Assembly (NCBI RefSeq): GCF_002261215.1 | Contig: NZ_NEVS01000001.1 | Span: 1-64,000 of the forward strand | Direction: 5' to 3' | Origin: Bordetella genomosp. 11 | GTDB taxonomy: Bacteria > Pseudomonadota > Gammaproteobacteria > Burkholderiales > Burkholderiaceae_B | DNA length: 64,000 nt | Shown here: in pieces, positions 25,112-32,751 of the stretch | Layout of the letters: every line of letters starts with the position of its first letter | Numbering within the stretch: position 1 is the first letter of the stretch | Translations under genes and position numbers: made by a program | Notes under the pieces: generated by a model | The model's database searches: none | The model's input: only the letters and a program-made list of their open reading frames with translations | What the model was told of the DNA's origin: nothing

Positions 25112-26569
25112 TCAGGGCGCATTGCGCGCGGCGCGGCCGCTGTCCGCCTGCCCGGGGCCTGCCTGCGCGACCGGCGCCGCGGGGTAGCGCAGCGTGAAGC
25201 GGATATGGCCGTCCGGGGACGATTGCGCCTGGGCGCTACCGCCATGCAGCGTCATGATGGCGCGCACGATGGCCAGCCCCAGTCCACTGGCGTCCGAGCC
25301 CGCGCTGCGTGACAGGTCCGCGCGATAAAAGCGATCGAAGAGTTTGTCCAGGCGGTCGGGCGGGATGGGGGCGCCCCGGTTGTCGACGTGGATACAGACG
25401 GAATCGGGCCAGGTTTCGGCCCGGATCGTGACAGTGCTATCGGCGTCGGCATAACGCACGGCGTTGGCCACCAGGTTGCCGAGCGCGCGGCGGAACAGGA
25501 TGACGTCCGCATGCAGATGGCCGCTTGCGCTGCACTGCAGCCGGATGCCGCGTTCTTCCGCCAGTCCTTCGAAATACTCCGCCACGCGGCGCAGTTCCGA
25601 GGCGAGGTCCAGACGGGTGTGGTCCAGCGCCGATTGCGCGTTGTCCGCGCGCGCCAGGAACAGGATGTTTTCCACCAGCCGCGACAGGCGTTCGAGTTCT
25701 TCCAGGCCGGACGCCAGCACGCTTTCGTAGTCTTCCGGCGTGCGGCGCTGGTAGAGGGCGACCTGGCAGCTTCCCATCAGCGCGCCGATCGGCGTGCGGA
25801 TCTCGTGGGCGAGGTCGGCGGAAAACTGCGTCAGCCTTTCATAGCCGTCGGCCAGGCGGTCCAGCATGGCGTTGAAGGACGCGGCGACTTCGCGCAGTTC
25901 GTGCGGCGTGTCGGCAAGTTTCAGGCGTTGGTCCAGGTGGGCCGGCGTGATCCGGCTGGCCTGGGCCGCCATCGTGCGCAGCGGCCGCAGGCCGCGCCGC
26001 AGCGCCAGGTAGCCCAGCACCGCGATGGACAGGAAGGCCGCGACCGCCGCCAGCGCGACTTGTCCGCGATAGACGCGCAGCATGCGGGCTTCGCTCAGCA
26101 GCAGGTGGGCAGCCTGGACTTCCACCGCCCGGCCGTCCACGGTGCGCGTCATCGCGGCAACGACGCGCATGCGGCCGCCCTGTGCCGTCAGCGCCGGATG
26201 TACGTCGGCCACGGTAAGCGGCCGGTCCTGCGCCACGGGCGTGATCGGCGGCAGGGTCTGCCTGCCGGGATTGATGTCCATGACGGGTTCCGAATCCCGC
26301 ATGCGGAACGTCAGTATGTCCTGCTCGTTGCCCAGCATGTTTTCGAACAGGGCGGGCCGGGCGCGGATCTCGTCCAGCGTCAGCGTGTCGCGCAGCAGCG
26401 TGCGGTAGCGTTCGACGCGTCCGACCAGGCCGACATCGCCGCGCACGATCAGGCTGGCTTCCAGGGATTTGTACAGGTATATGCCCGCCATGCTGACGAC
26501 CAGCGCCGCGAGCAGCGCGAACACCAGCGCGGTGCGCAGGGTCAGGGAGTGTCGGCGTTGTCCGCGCAT
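25112..26569 (-). CDS. Heavy-metal/redox-type sensor histidine kinase (CusS/HprS-like)
   Basis: Membrane sensor kinase of 485 aa. It has an N-terminal membrane segment ([20 protein letters not shown]), a periplasmic loop of about 140 residues, and a second membrane segment ([20 protein letters not shown]). A HAMP domain follows, then the H-box [13 protein letters not shown] with His255, the N-box [11 protein letters not shown] and the G-box [10 protein letters not shown]. The architecture is that of CusS/CopS and HprS. The start overlaps the response-regulator gene by 28 bases. Its signal may be copper or reactive oxygen or chlorine species; the sequence alone does not decide. Confidence 0.9.
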   Translation of the reverse strand: MRGQRRHSLTLRTALVFALLAALVVSMAGIYLYKSLEASLIVRGDVGLVGRVERYRTLLRDTLTLDEIRARPALFENMLGNEQDILTFRMRDSEPVMDINPGRQTLPPITPVAQDRPLTVADVHPALTAQGGRMRVVAAMTRTVDGRAVEVQAAHLLLSEARMLRVYRGQVALAAVAAFLSIAVLGYLALRRGLRPLRTMAAQASRITPAHLDQRLKLADTPHELREVAASFNAMLDRLADGYERLTQFSADLAHEIRTPIGALMGSCQVALYQRRTPEDYESVLASGLEELERLSRLVENILFLARADNAQSALDHTRLDLASELRRVAEYFEGLAEERGIRLQCSASGHLHADVILFRRALGNLVANAVRYADADSTVTIRAETWPDSVCIHVDNRGAPIPPDRLDKLFDRFYRADLSRSAGSDASGLGLAIVRAIMTLHGGSAQAQSSPDGHIRFTLRYPAAPVAQAGPGQADSGRAARNAP

Positions 26570-27237
26570 TCGCGTACCTCGCAGACGTAGCCGATGCCGC
26601 GTACCGTGTGTATCAGTTTCGGGTCGAAGGGCCGGTCTATCTTGGCGCGCAGGCGCTTGATCGCCACATCGACCACATTGGTATCGCTGTCGAAGTTCAT
26701 GTCCCAGACTTCGGAGGCGATGATGGCGCGCGACAGGACTTCGCCCTCGCGGCGCACCAGCAGATGCAGCAAGGTGAATTCCTTGGCCGTCAGGGCGATG
26801 GCGGTATTCATGCGGACGACGCGCCGCCGCAGTACGTCGATGTGCAGGTCGGCCAGGCGCAGCTGCTCGGCTTCGCGTGCCACGCCGCGCCGCAGCAGCG
26901 TGCGTATGCGCAGGACGAGTTCCGTGAAGGAGAACGGCTTGACGAGGTAATCGTCGGCACCGAGCTCCAGGCCGTGTATGCGGTCCTGCAGGTGGTCGCG
27001 CGCGGTCAGGAACAGCACCGGGACGTCCTGGTGCTTGCGCAGCGTTTCCATGATCTGCCAGCCGTTCATGCCCGGCAGCATGACGTCCAGCACGATGAGG
27101 TCATAGCGCTGCTCCAGCGCCAGATGCAGGCCATCGGCGCCGTGGCGCGCCAGATCCACGGCGTAGCCCGATTCGCCCAGCCCCTTTTTCAGGTATTCGC
27201 CGGTTTTAAGATCGTCCTCGACTACCAGTATGCGCAC
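26542..27237 (-). CDS. OmpR-family response regulator (CusR/CopR/HprR-like)
   Basis: Response regulator of 231 aa. The receiver domain has the acidic pair EDD (residues 7-9), phospho-acceptor Asp51 in [13 protein letters not shown], and Lys in DDYLVKPF. The C-terminal winged helix carries [20 protein letters not shown] and [11 protein letters not shown]. It is the closest to CusR/CopR/HprR, which share similar DNA boxes. It heads a two-gene unit with the kinase and is divergent from the DUF5666-cytochrome-molybdoenzyme operon. A matching box lies between them. Confidence 0.9.
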   Translation of the reverse strand: MRILVVEDDLKTGEYLKKGLGESGYAVDLARHGADGLHLALEQRYDLIVLDVMLPGMNGWQIMETLRKHQDVPVLFLTARDHLQDRIHGLELGADDYLVKPFSFTELVLRIRTLLRRGVAREAEQLRLADLHIDVLRRRVVRMNTAIALTAKEFTLLHLLVRREGEVLSRAIIASEVWDMNFDSDTNVVDVAIKRLRAKIDRPFDPKLIHTVRGIGYVCEVRECADNADTP

Positions 27238-27289
27238 ACCGCACCTCTATTGCCTCGCGCCGATTCTATCGGTTTGGGCCCGGCGCTTC

Positions 27290-27327
27290 ATGACATTATT
27301 GTCATCCTGGCGTCATGTTGGCGTCCT
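27290..27327. promoter_or_regulatory. Candidate response-regulator box between the two-component system and its target operon
   Basis: ATGACA-TTAT-TGTCAT (27290-27305) is a perfect 6-bp dyad and fits the cop box pattern TGACA-N4-T-N-T-N-AT, as I recall it from Pseudomonas CopR. GTCAT recurs at 27301 and 27312, with GTCCT at 27323, an 11-base spacing typical of OmpR-family direct repeats. It lies in the 180-base divergent promoter between 27237 and 27418. Confidence 0.6.
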
Positions 27328-27417
27328 TATGCGAGCGCCACCATAGACCGTCGTCCCTGCGGGGACTTTCCCGGGCGGTCCGGATTCGTGGTCCGCCATA
27401 GCTTGATGGAGAATCGG

Positions 27418-28044
27418 ATGAACAAGCGTTATCGGATCGGAGCGTGGTGTGCCGGCATGCTGCTGGCAGGCGGCATGGCCGCCGCACAGGCGCAGCCGGC
27501 GCCGGCCAACCGCCTGGCTGTACGCGGCAAGATCGAACAGGTGAGCGAGTCGACGCTGGTCGTCAAGGCGCGCAACGGCAAGGACGTGACCCTGGCGATT
27601 CCCGCCAATGTCGCCGTACGCGCGGTGTCGCTGGCCAAGCTCGGCGACATCAAGCCCGACAGCTTCATCGGCACCGCGGCCACGCCGCAGCCGGATGGCA
27701 CCCTCAAGGCGCTGGAAGTGCACGTCTTCGCGGCGTCGCTGCGCGGTTCCGGGGAAGGCAACAGGCCCTGGGAAGGCTCCGACGGCAAGGTCGGACAGAT
27801 GACCAACGGTACCGTCGGCAGCCTGGTCGGCACCAATGGCACGACCATGAAGGTGAAGTACAAGGACGGCGAAAAGACGGTGGTCGTGCCGCCCGATGTT
27901 CCCATCGTCTACATGGAGCCCGGTGACCGTTCCCTGTTGAAGACCGGCGCGCCCGTCCTGGTGTTTCCCACCAAGAACGCCGACGGCAGCCTGACGGCCA
28001 GCACCATCGTCGCGGGCAAGGACGGCACGATTCCGCCGATGTAA
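27418..28044 (+). CDS. Periplasmic DUF5666-like protein
   Basis: Protein of 208 aa with a signal peptide (RIGAWCAGMLLAGGMAAAQA). The mature part has two similar small beta-rich units, VRGKIEQVSESTLVVKARNG and GTVGSLVGTNGTTMKVKYKD, which is the pattern of DUF5666 domains (small OB/SH3-like barrels). The start is supported by GGAG five bases upstream. It is first in an operon with a cytochrome b and a molybdenum oxidoreductase, so a periplasmic redox-repair or metal-handling role is possible. Confidence 0.72.
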   Translation: MNKRYRIGAWCAGMLLAGGMAAAQAQPAPANRLAVRGKIEQVSESTLVVKARNGKDVTLAIPANVAVRAVSLAKLGDIKPDSFIGTAATPQPDGTLKALEVHVFAASLRGSGEGNRPWEGSDGKVGQMTNGTVGSLVGTNGTTMKVKYKDGEKTVVVPPDVPIVYMEPGDRSLLKTGAPVLVFPTKNADGSLTASTIVAGKDGTIPPM

Positions 28045-28161
28045 GGCCGAACGGGCCGCGCATGGCCACGCGCCCCGGCGCGACGGCATCGATGCGCCGC
28101 CCATTCCCTTGCCGCTATGGCGCGCCGGATGTCCCGGCGCGCCGCGCACCGGAGGCTACTC

Positions 28162-28800
28162 TTGTCCTTGAGCTCGTTTCGCGAGGCGGGCGCGCCCGTG
28201 CGCCGCGTCCATCCCCTGTATGTACGGATCACCCATTGGCTGAACGTCTATGCCATGGCCTGCATGTTCATGAGCGGCTGGGGCATCTACAACGCCTCGC
28301 CCATCTTCGGTTTCAGCTTCCCGCAATGGGCGACGCTGGGCGGCTGGCTGGGTGCCGCCACCATCTGGCATTTCTCGGTGATGTGGCTGCTGGTCGGCAA
28401 CGGGCTGGTGTACCTGGCCGGCGGCGTGCTTTCCGGCCATTTGCGGCGGGACATGCTCGATGTGCGTCCGCGTGCCGTGGCCCGCGATGCCGTGGCCGCG
28501 CTAAGGCTGCGCCTGCCCCATACGCCGGGTCGCTACAACGCCGTGCAGAAGGCGTTGTACCTGGGTGTGCTGCTGCTCGGCGTACTGATCGTGCTGTCCG
28601 GCCTGGCGATCTGGAAACCCGTGCAACTGAGCGGGCTGACGGACCTGTTCGGCGGCTTCGCGGCCGCGCGTGTCGTACATTTCTGCGCCATGGCGGGCAT
28701 CGGCCTGTTCGTCGTGGTCCATCTGCTGCTGGTAATCGTGGTGCCGCGCACCTTGCCGCCGATGATTACCGGCCGCGCCCACGGAGGCCGCGATGCCTGA
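28162..28800 (+). CDS. Membrane cytochrome b (b561/thiosulfate reductase-type)
   Basis: Integral membrane protein of 212 aa with four hydrophobic segments. Haem-ligand histidines are visible in YVRITHWLNVYAM, IWHFSVMWLL, VVHFCAMAGIGL and VVVHLLLVIV. TTG 28162 is preferred as start because GGAGG lies six bases before it; an ATG at 28117 would add a 15-residue basic leader without a ribosome site. It overlaps the next gene by eight bases and probably passes quinol electrons to that periplasmic enzyme, as MsrQ does for MsrP. Confidence 0.82.
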   Translation: MSLSSFREAGAPVRRVHPLYVRITHWLNVYAMACMFMSGWGIYNASPIFGFSFPQWATLGGWLGAATIWHFSVMWLLVGNGLVYLAGGVLSGHLRRDMLDVRPRAVARDAVAALRLRLPHTPGRYNAVQKALYLGVLLLGVLIVLSGLAIWKPVQLSGLTDLFGGFAAARVVHFCAMAGIGLFVVVHLLLVIVVPRTLPPMITGRAHGGRDA

Positions 28801-29554
28801 ACGCAAACATCCCCGCCTGGTGCTGGAACCCGCCCAGCGCAGCCAACTGTATCGCGCGCAGCGCCGCCTGCTGCTGCGCGGCGGACTTTCGCTGGGCGCG
28901 CTCGCCATGATGAGCGGCTGCAATATGCAGGATGGCGATACCTTCGACAAGGTGCTGTGGGCCATGTCGCGCTGGAACGACCGCGTGCAGGCCTGGCTGT
29001 TCAATCCGGACAAGCTGGCGCCGACCTACGCGGCGAGCCAGATCACCGATCCCTTCCCTTTCAATGCCTATTACCCCGAGTACAGCGTGCCTGACATCGA
29101 TACCTCGGCCTGGCGCCTGGAAGTATCGGGAATGGTGTCCGACAAGCATGCGTGGACGCTGGAAGAACTGCGCCAGCTGCCGCAGGCCGCGCAGATCACG
29201 CGCCTGATCTGCATCGAAGGCTGGAGCGCCATCGGCCAGTGGAGCGGCATTCCGCTGAAGACCTTCCTGCAACGCGTGGGCGCCGACCTTACCGCACGCT
29301 ATGTCGGCTTCAAGTGCGCCGACCGCTACTACGGCAGCATAGACATGCCGACGGCCCTGCATCCGCAGACCATCCTGGCGATGGATTTCGGCGGCGCGGC
29401 GCTGCCGGCGGACTACGGGCAGCCCCTGCGGCTGCGCGTTCCGACCAAGCTGGGATTCAAGAATCCCAAGCACATCGTGGCGATGTTCGTCACGAACACC
29501 TATCCCGGGGGGTACTGGGAGGACCAGGGCTACAACTGGTTCAGCGGCATCTAG
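28793..29554 (+). CDS. Periplasmic molybdopterin oxidoreductase (YedY/sulfite-oxidase fold)
   Basis: Protein of 253 aa with the oxidoreductase molybdopterin-binding domain. The N-terminus has a twin-arginine-like QRRLLLRGGLSLG and a lipobox ending at Cys43 (MMSGC), suggesting a Tat-exported lipoprotein. Cys140 in RLICIEGWSAIGQW matches the molybdenum-ligand Cys of YedY/MsrP. LRLRVPTKLGFKNPKHIVAM is the typical C-terminal block. It is shorter than MsrP (about 330 aa) and is paired with a dedicated cytochrome b. Methionine sulfoxide repair or another S-/N-oxide reduction is likely, but the substrate is not shown. Confidence 0.84.
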   Translation: MPERKHPRLVLEPAQRSQLYRAQRRLLLRGGLSLGALAMMSGCNMQDGDTFDKVLWAMSRWNDRVQAWLFNPDKLAPTYAASQITDPFPFNAYYPEYSVPDIDTSAWRLEVSGMVSDKHAWTLEELRQLPQAAQITRLICIEGWSAIGQWSGIPLKTFLQRVGADLTARYVGFKCADRYYGSIDMPTALHPQTILAMDFGGAALPADYGQPLRLRVPTKLGFKNPKHIVAMFVTNTYPGGYWEDQGYNWFSGI

Positions 29555-29653
29555 CGGGGCAAGGTGCAATAGCCCGCGTTTATGAATTCAATAGTCGGCG
29601 TAATGGAATAGTGGTGGATTAGTGCGGAATCTGGAAAGATGAATTTCGATTGC

Positions 29654-29668
29654 AAGGGTTTATCCCTA
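29654..29668 (+). promoter_or_regulatory. AAGGGTTTATCCCTA element upstream of DUF4148 copy 2
   Basis: Identical 15-mer to the one upstream of copy 3, here 118 bases before the ATG. The flanking bases are also similar, with a GAATT and CG block shortly upstream in both. It lies in the AT-rich gap 29555-29786, which holds no gene. Confidence 0.5.
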
Positions 29669-29786
29669 GGTCTTGGAAGCGCAGAATGCGTTTCATCGGG
29701 AACAGCAACGGACATCGCGAACTTCCCAACTGAACGAAATCGCGATGTACGGCCCGGATCACTTAACCAGGACTAGGAGTACTGCC

Positions 29787-30092
29787 ATGCAAGCCAAGAC
29801 CATCGTTTCCGCTCTGATTCTTTCCTTCGCCGCGATCGGCGCCGCGCAAGCGGCCAACAGCGAGCCCAACAATGTGCCCTTCCAGGGCGTGTATGGGCAA
29901 GCCGCCAGCAGCGTCAGCCGTTCGCAAGTGCTGGCCGATCTGGCCCAGGCCCGCGAAGCCGGCCTGACGGGCAACCGCGAATCGAACAACGTGCCCTTCA
30001 CCGCGCAAGCCGACAGCGGCGTGAGCCGCGCGCAGATCGCGCTGGGCTCGGATTTCGGTGACACGAACAACCAGCCGTTCCAGGGTGCGTAA
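29787..30092 (+). CDS. Small exported DUF4148-family protein, copy 2
   Basis: Protein of 101 aa. The first 30 residues, including the signal peptide, are nearly identical to copy 1. The mature part has NNVPFQGVYGQ, a SRSQVLADLAQAREAGL helix, NNVPFTAQAD and NNQPFQG. It is nine residues shorter than copy 1 because of a gap before the last motif. AGGAG lies upstream in the same context as the other copies. It lies about 230 bases after the molybdoenzyme gene on the same strand, with a separate promoter element. Confidence 0.86.
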   Translation: MQAKTIVSALILSFAAIGAAQAANSEPNNVPFQGVYGQAASSVSRSQVLADLAQAREAGLTGNRESNNVPFTAQADSGVSRAQIALGSDFGDTNNQPFQGA

Positions 30093-30309
30093 GCACCGAC
30101 GGCGATTCCAGCCACGGGTGGCGTGATCGCGCGATCGGGAGACCGGTCAGCATCGGGGTCCGGCAAGTGTCGCGGACCGCGCCATCAGGAAGTCCGGCCG
30201 TTCATGCCCGCACGGATGAACGGTTCCCCCGGCGAGAGGCGGGGGGTGCTGTAAGTGGCAGTCCTCTCGGCGCAGTACGTCGGCCCCCTCACGGGGGCCG
30301 ATGTTTTTT
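30093..30309 (+). ncRNA. Conserved 3'UTR, candidate small RNA (second copy)
   Basis: Nearly identical to 1172-1390: the CCGTTCAT/ATGAACGG hairpin, the GAGAGG (30234-30239)/CCTCTC (30263-30268) hairpin, GCAGTAC and the terminator. A one-base deletion in a C run relative to copy 1 shifts every frame, so the conservation is not for protein. From 30310 to 30469 only the upstream region of the XdhC gene is seen. Confidence 0.42.
30280..30309 (+). terminator. Rho-independent terminator after DUF4148 copy 2
   Basis: Stem TCGGCCCC/GGGGCCGA with a short loop, followed by a T run at 30304-30309. Confidence 0.9.
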
Positions 30310-30469
30310 GGGGTGCCCGGCGCGGCCTCCACGGCTCGGCATCGACGCTCATGGCCGCCTCTTGTAAAGTAGCCGTTCCCGGCGGCGCCTCGGTAAGGGG
30401 GGCGCCATCACATGTCGTGCCGCGACGCTGGGCGCGGCAGGCTTTAGGGGCCTTTCGGAAGGGCGCTTC

Positions 30470-31462
30470 ATGAATTCCCTGGATATCGATGTATTGCAGC
30501 ACGCACGCGACTGGGTCGCGGAAGGCCATCGCGTACACCTGATTACCGTTGTACAGACGTGGGGCTCGGCACCCCGGCAAGCGGGGGCGTTGGCGGCATT
30601 GCGCGGCGACGGCAGGCTGGTCGGCTCCGTGTCGGGCGGCTGCGTGGAAGACGACCTGATCGCGCGCGCGGTGGCGGGCACGCTGCCGGATATGGCCGAC
30701 CGGGTGACGTACGGCATCACCAGCGAAGAGGCCGCGCGCTTCGGCCTGCCCTGCGGCGGCACGCTGCGCCTGGTGGTGGAGCCGCTGCTGGATACGGTAT
30801 GGCTGGATCCGGTGCTGGCCGACGTGCGCGCCCATCGCCTGGTGATGCGTACCGTCGATCTACAGACGGGGGTCTGTTCATTGGCCCCGGCCAGCCCCAT
30901 CGACGGTCCGGACTTCGATGGCCGCACGTTTCGTTCGGTCTACGGACCGCATTGGCGGTTGCTGATCATCGGCGCCAACCAGACGGCCCGGGTGCTGAGC
31001 GAGATTGCCTCGGCGCTGGATTTCCACGTGATGGTATGCGATCCGCGCGAAGAGTTCTTCGCGGACTGGAACCTGCCGAATGTGACCCTGCTGACATCGA
31101 TGCCGGACGACACGGTGAACGAGATCGGCACGGACGAACGCACCGCCATCGTGGCGGTCACGCACGATCCCAAGCTGGACGATATGGCCTTGCTCGAAGC
31201 GCTGAAGTCGCCCGCCTTCTATGTGGGCGCGCTGGGTTCGGCGCCCAACCAGGCCAAGCGCCGCGAACGCCTGCGCCTGTTCGATCTTTCCGACGAGGAA
31301 ATCGGCCGCCTGCATGGACCGGTGGGATTGCGTATCGCCAGCCGCACGCCGGCGGAGATCGCGGTGGCGATCGCCGCCGAGCTGGTATGGGTGCGCAATA
31401 CGTTGGGCGGCGCTGCGGCGTGCACGCCCAATCCTTCCACGGCGTCGCGCGAAGGCTCCTAG
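30470..31462 (+). CDS. XdhC/CoxI-family protein
   Basis: Protein of 330 aa of the family that sulfurates and inserts the molybdenum cofactor into xanthine-dehydrogenase-type enzymes. The N-terminal part has APRQAGALAALRGDG and GSVSGGCVEDDL. The C-terminal Rossmann-like part has LLIIGANQTARVLSEI and FYVGALGSAPNQAKRRERL. GGAAGG lies before ATG 30470. No xanthine dehydrogenase subunits are adjacent, so its client enzyme is encoded elsewhere. The YedY-like enzyme nearby does not normally need XdhC. Confidence 0.85.
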   Translation: MNSLDIDVLQHARDWVAEGHRVHLITVVQTWGSAPRQAGALAALRGDGRLVGSVSGGCVEDDLIARAVAGTLPDMADRVTYGITSEEAARFGLPCGGTLRLVVEPLLDTVWLDPVLADVRAHRLVMRTVDLQTGVCSLAPASPIDGPDFDGRTFRSVYGPHWRLLIIGANQTARVLSEIASALDFHVMVCDPREEFFADWNLPNVTLLTSMPDDTVNEIGTDERTAIVAVTHDPKLDDMALLEALKSPAFYVGALGSAPNQAKRRERLRLFDLSDEEIGRLHGPVGLRIASRTPAEIAVAIAAELVWVRNTLGGAAACTPNPSTASREGS

Positions 31463-31572
31463 CGCCAAAGACGGCTGGCGTTAACGGCTCCTGGCGTTGG
31501 CGCTTGGCGGTAAAGCCGCTGGGGTAAGGGCACCGGCGGCAAGGCACCGGCAGCTGGCCGTGGCGATACGTG

Positions 31573-32748
31573 TCAACGCGGACCGAGCGCGATCGTGTCG
31601 CCATTGCGCGGCGCCTCGATCACGCGTTCGGGAATTTCCCAGATCAGCAGTTTCGGCGGTGTCTGCTTGAAGGCGGCGCCGCCGAAGTACGCATTGGCGG
31701 CCCCGGCGAAGTCGCCGCCGTCTTTCGCGAAATCGGGAACGCGTGCGTGCAGGTCCCGTTCCAGGTAGGGCACGAAATTGCCGTTGCGCGAGAAGGACGT
31801 GCCGATCAGCGCGGTGTTGGGCAGATTGCTATCGCCAAAAAGATCGTCGGCGCCGCTCGTGCCCGCGGGCTGGGGCGCCTGGGTGAAGACCGATACGCGC
31901 GTGATGTCCGGCGGCGGTTGCAGGGCCGGGGGCAGCCAGTCCAGGCCGGCCAGGCGGATCAGATCGCCCGGCACGGTCTTGATGCCGGTCTGCACGGTCC
32001 AGTCCGTGCGAGGCGACACGTCCACGCCGGTCCGGCGTATTGCCTGGGCCAGCTCGGCGGCGGCCCGCGCCGCGCCGGCTTCGTTCCAATGGGTGTCGGT
32101 GCGCAGATAGGCGCCGGACATATTGCCGCCGTTGCCATCGTTACCGCCAGCGCCATCGACCGCCGCCAGGGCAGGCGCCAGGTTCACGGCGTCCACGCCT
32201 TCGGCGCGCAGTTGCGCGACCCAGCGATCCAGGCGCGGCGCGGATGCCGCGGGCCGCTGCAGGCCGCACAGGCGATCGGCGGCGATGCGGCTTTTGTCGG
32301 GCACCACCGCCACGACCAGCGCGATATGCCGCGCAGCCAATTCGTCCTTGACGCGTCCGACTTCCCGCGCGCGCGATTGCGCGTTGTCTTCCGCGTGCGG
32401 ATAGCGCATGAACTCGTCGGTCAGGAACAGCCACCCCGGGCAGCCCTGGCGGACGCGCGGACCCAGGTCGCCGGCCACGATCCAGCTGAATCCGCGTTCC
32501 AGCCTGGCGGACTCGGCGGGAAGCGGCGCATCGGACAGGGCGTGGGCCAGCGCGCGGGTGGTGTCGCCGTGCATGAAAGCGGGCCAGTTGAAGCCTTGCG
32601 GGAGCAGATCCAGCGTGCCGCGGGCCGCCTGGACGACGGTTGTGACCAGGCCGGCCAGCAGGAAGAGAACCAGCGCCGCGCCGGCCAGTTGGCTTGTCCA
32701 GCGCGCGATGCGGCTGGGATGGTCGATGGGAGGAGCGCTTGGCGTCAT
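31573..32748 (-). CDS. wssI: Cellulose acetylation protein WssI (AlgJ/AlgX-like SGNH)
   Basis: Protein of 391 aa anchored by one N-terminal membrane segment (LAGAALVLFLLAGLVTTVVQ). The AlgJ/AlgX-type SGNH hydrolase domain shows the Asp/His motif YLRTDTHWNEAG and the Ser in LIGTSFSRNGN. In alginate and Wss systems this protein works with the MBOAT protein to transfer acetyl groups to the polymer in the periplasm. It is the last gene of the bcs-wss operon and begins three bases after wssH. No clear terminator is seen in the 110-base convergent gap with XdhC. Confidence 0.85.
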   Translation of the reverse strand: MTPSAPPIDHPSRIARWTSQLAGAALVLFLLAGLVTTVVQAARGTLDLLPQGFNWPAFMHGDTTRALAHALSDAPLPAESARLERGFSWIVAGDLGPRVRQGCPGWLFLTDEFMRYPHAEDNAQSRAREVGRVKDELAARHIALVVAVVPDKSRIAADRLCGLQRPAASAPRLDRWVAQLRAEGVDAVNLAPALAAVDGAGGNDGNGGNMSGAYLRTDTHWNEAGAARAAAELAQAIRRTGVDVSPRTDWTVQTGIKTVPGDLIRLAGLDWLPPALQPPPDITRVSVFTQAPQPAGTSGADDLFGDSNLPNTALIGTSFSRNGNFVPYLERDLHARVPDFAKDGGDFAGAANAYFGGAAFKQTPPKLLIWEIPERVIEAPRNGDTIALGPR

Positions 32749-32751
32749 GGC

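Larger units (their letters stand above)
29774..30309 (+). repeat. Long direct repeat, copy 2 (DUF4148 gene plus 3'UTR)
   Basis: Matches 826-1390 in the same orientation. This copy keeps its native upstream region and shows the uninterrupted GACTAGGAGTACTGCC site into which the IS element inserted at copy 1. Confidence 0.85.

Noticed and set aside
28117..28161. ATG 28117 as the cytochrome b start
   Set aside because: It has no ribosome site, while TTG 28162 has GGAGG six bases upstream and gives the usual N-terminus.
1..30309. Composite transposon spanning the first 30 kb
   Set aside because: Only one IS copy is visible. The repeats at the two ends are DUF4148 genes, not IS elements.
30470..31462. 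Part of a xanthine dehydrogenase operon
   Set aside because: Only the XdhC-family gene is present; no XdhA or XdhB-type subunits lie within reach on either side.
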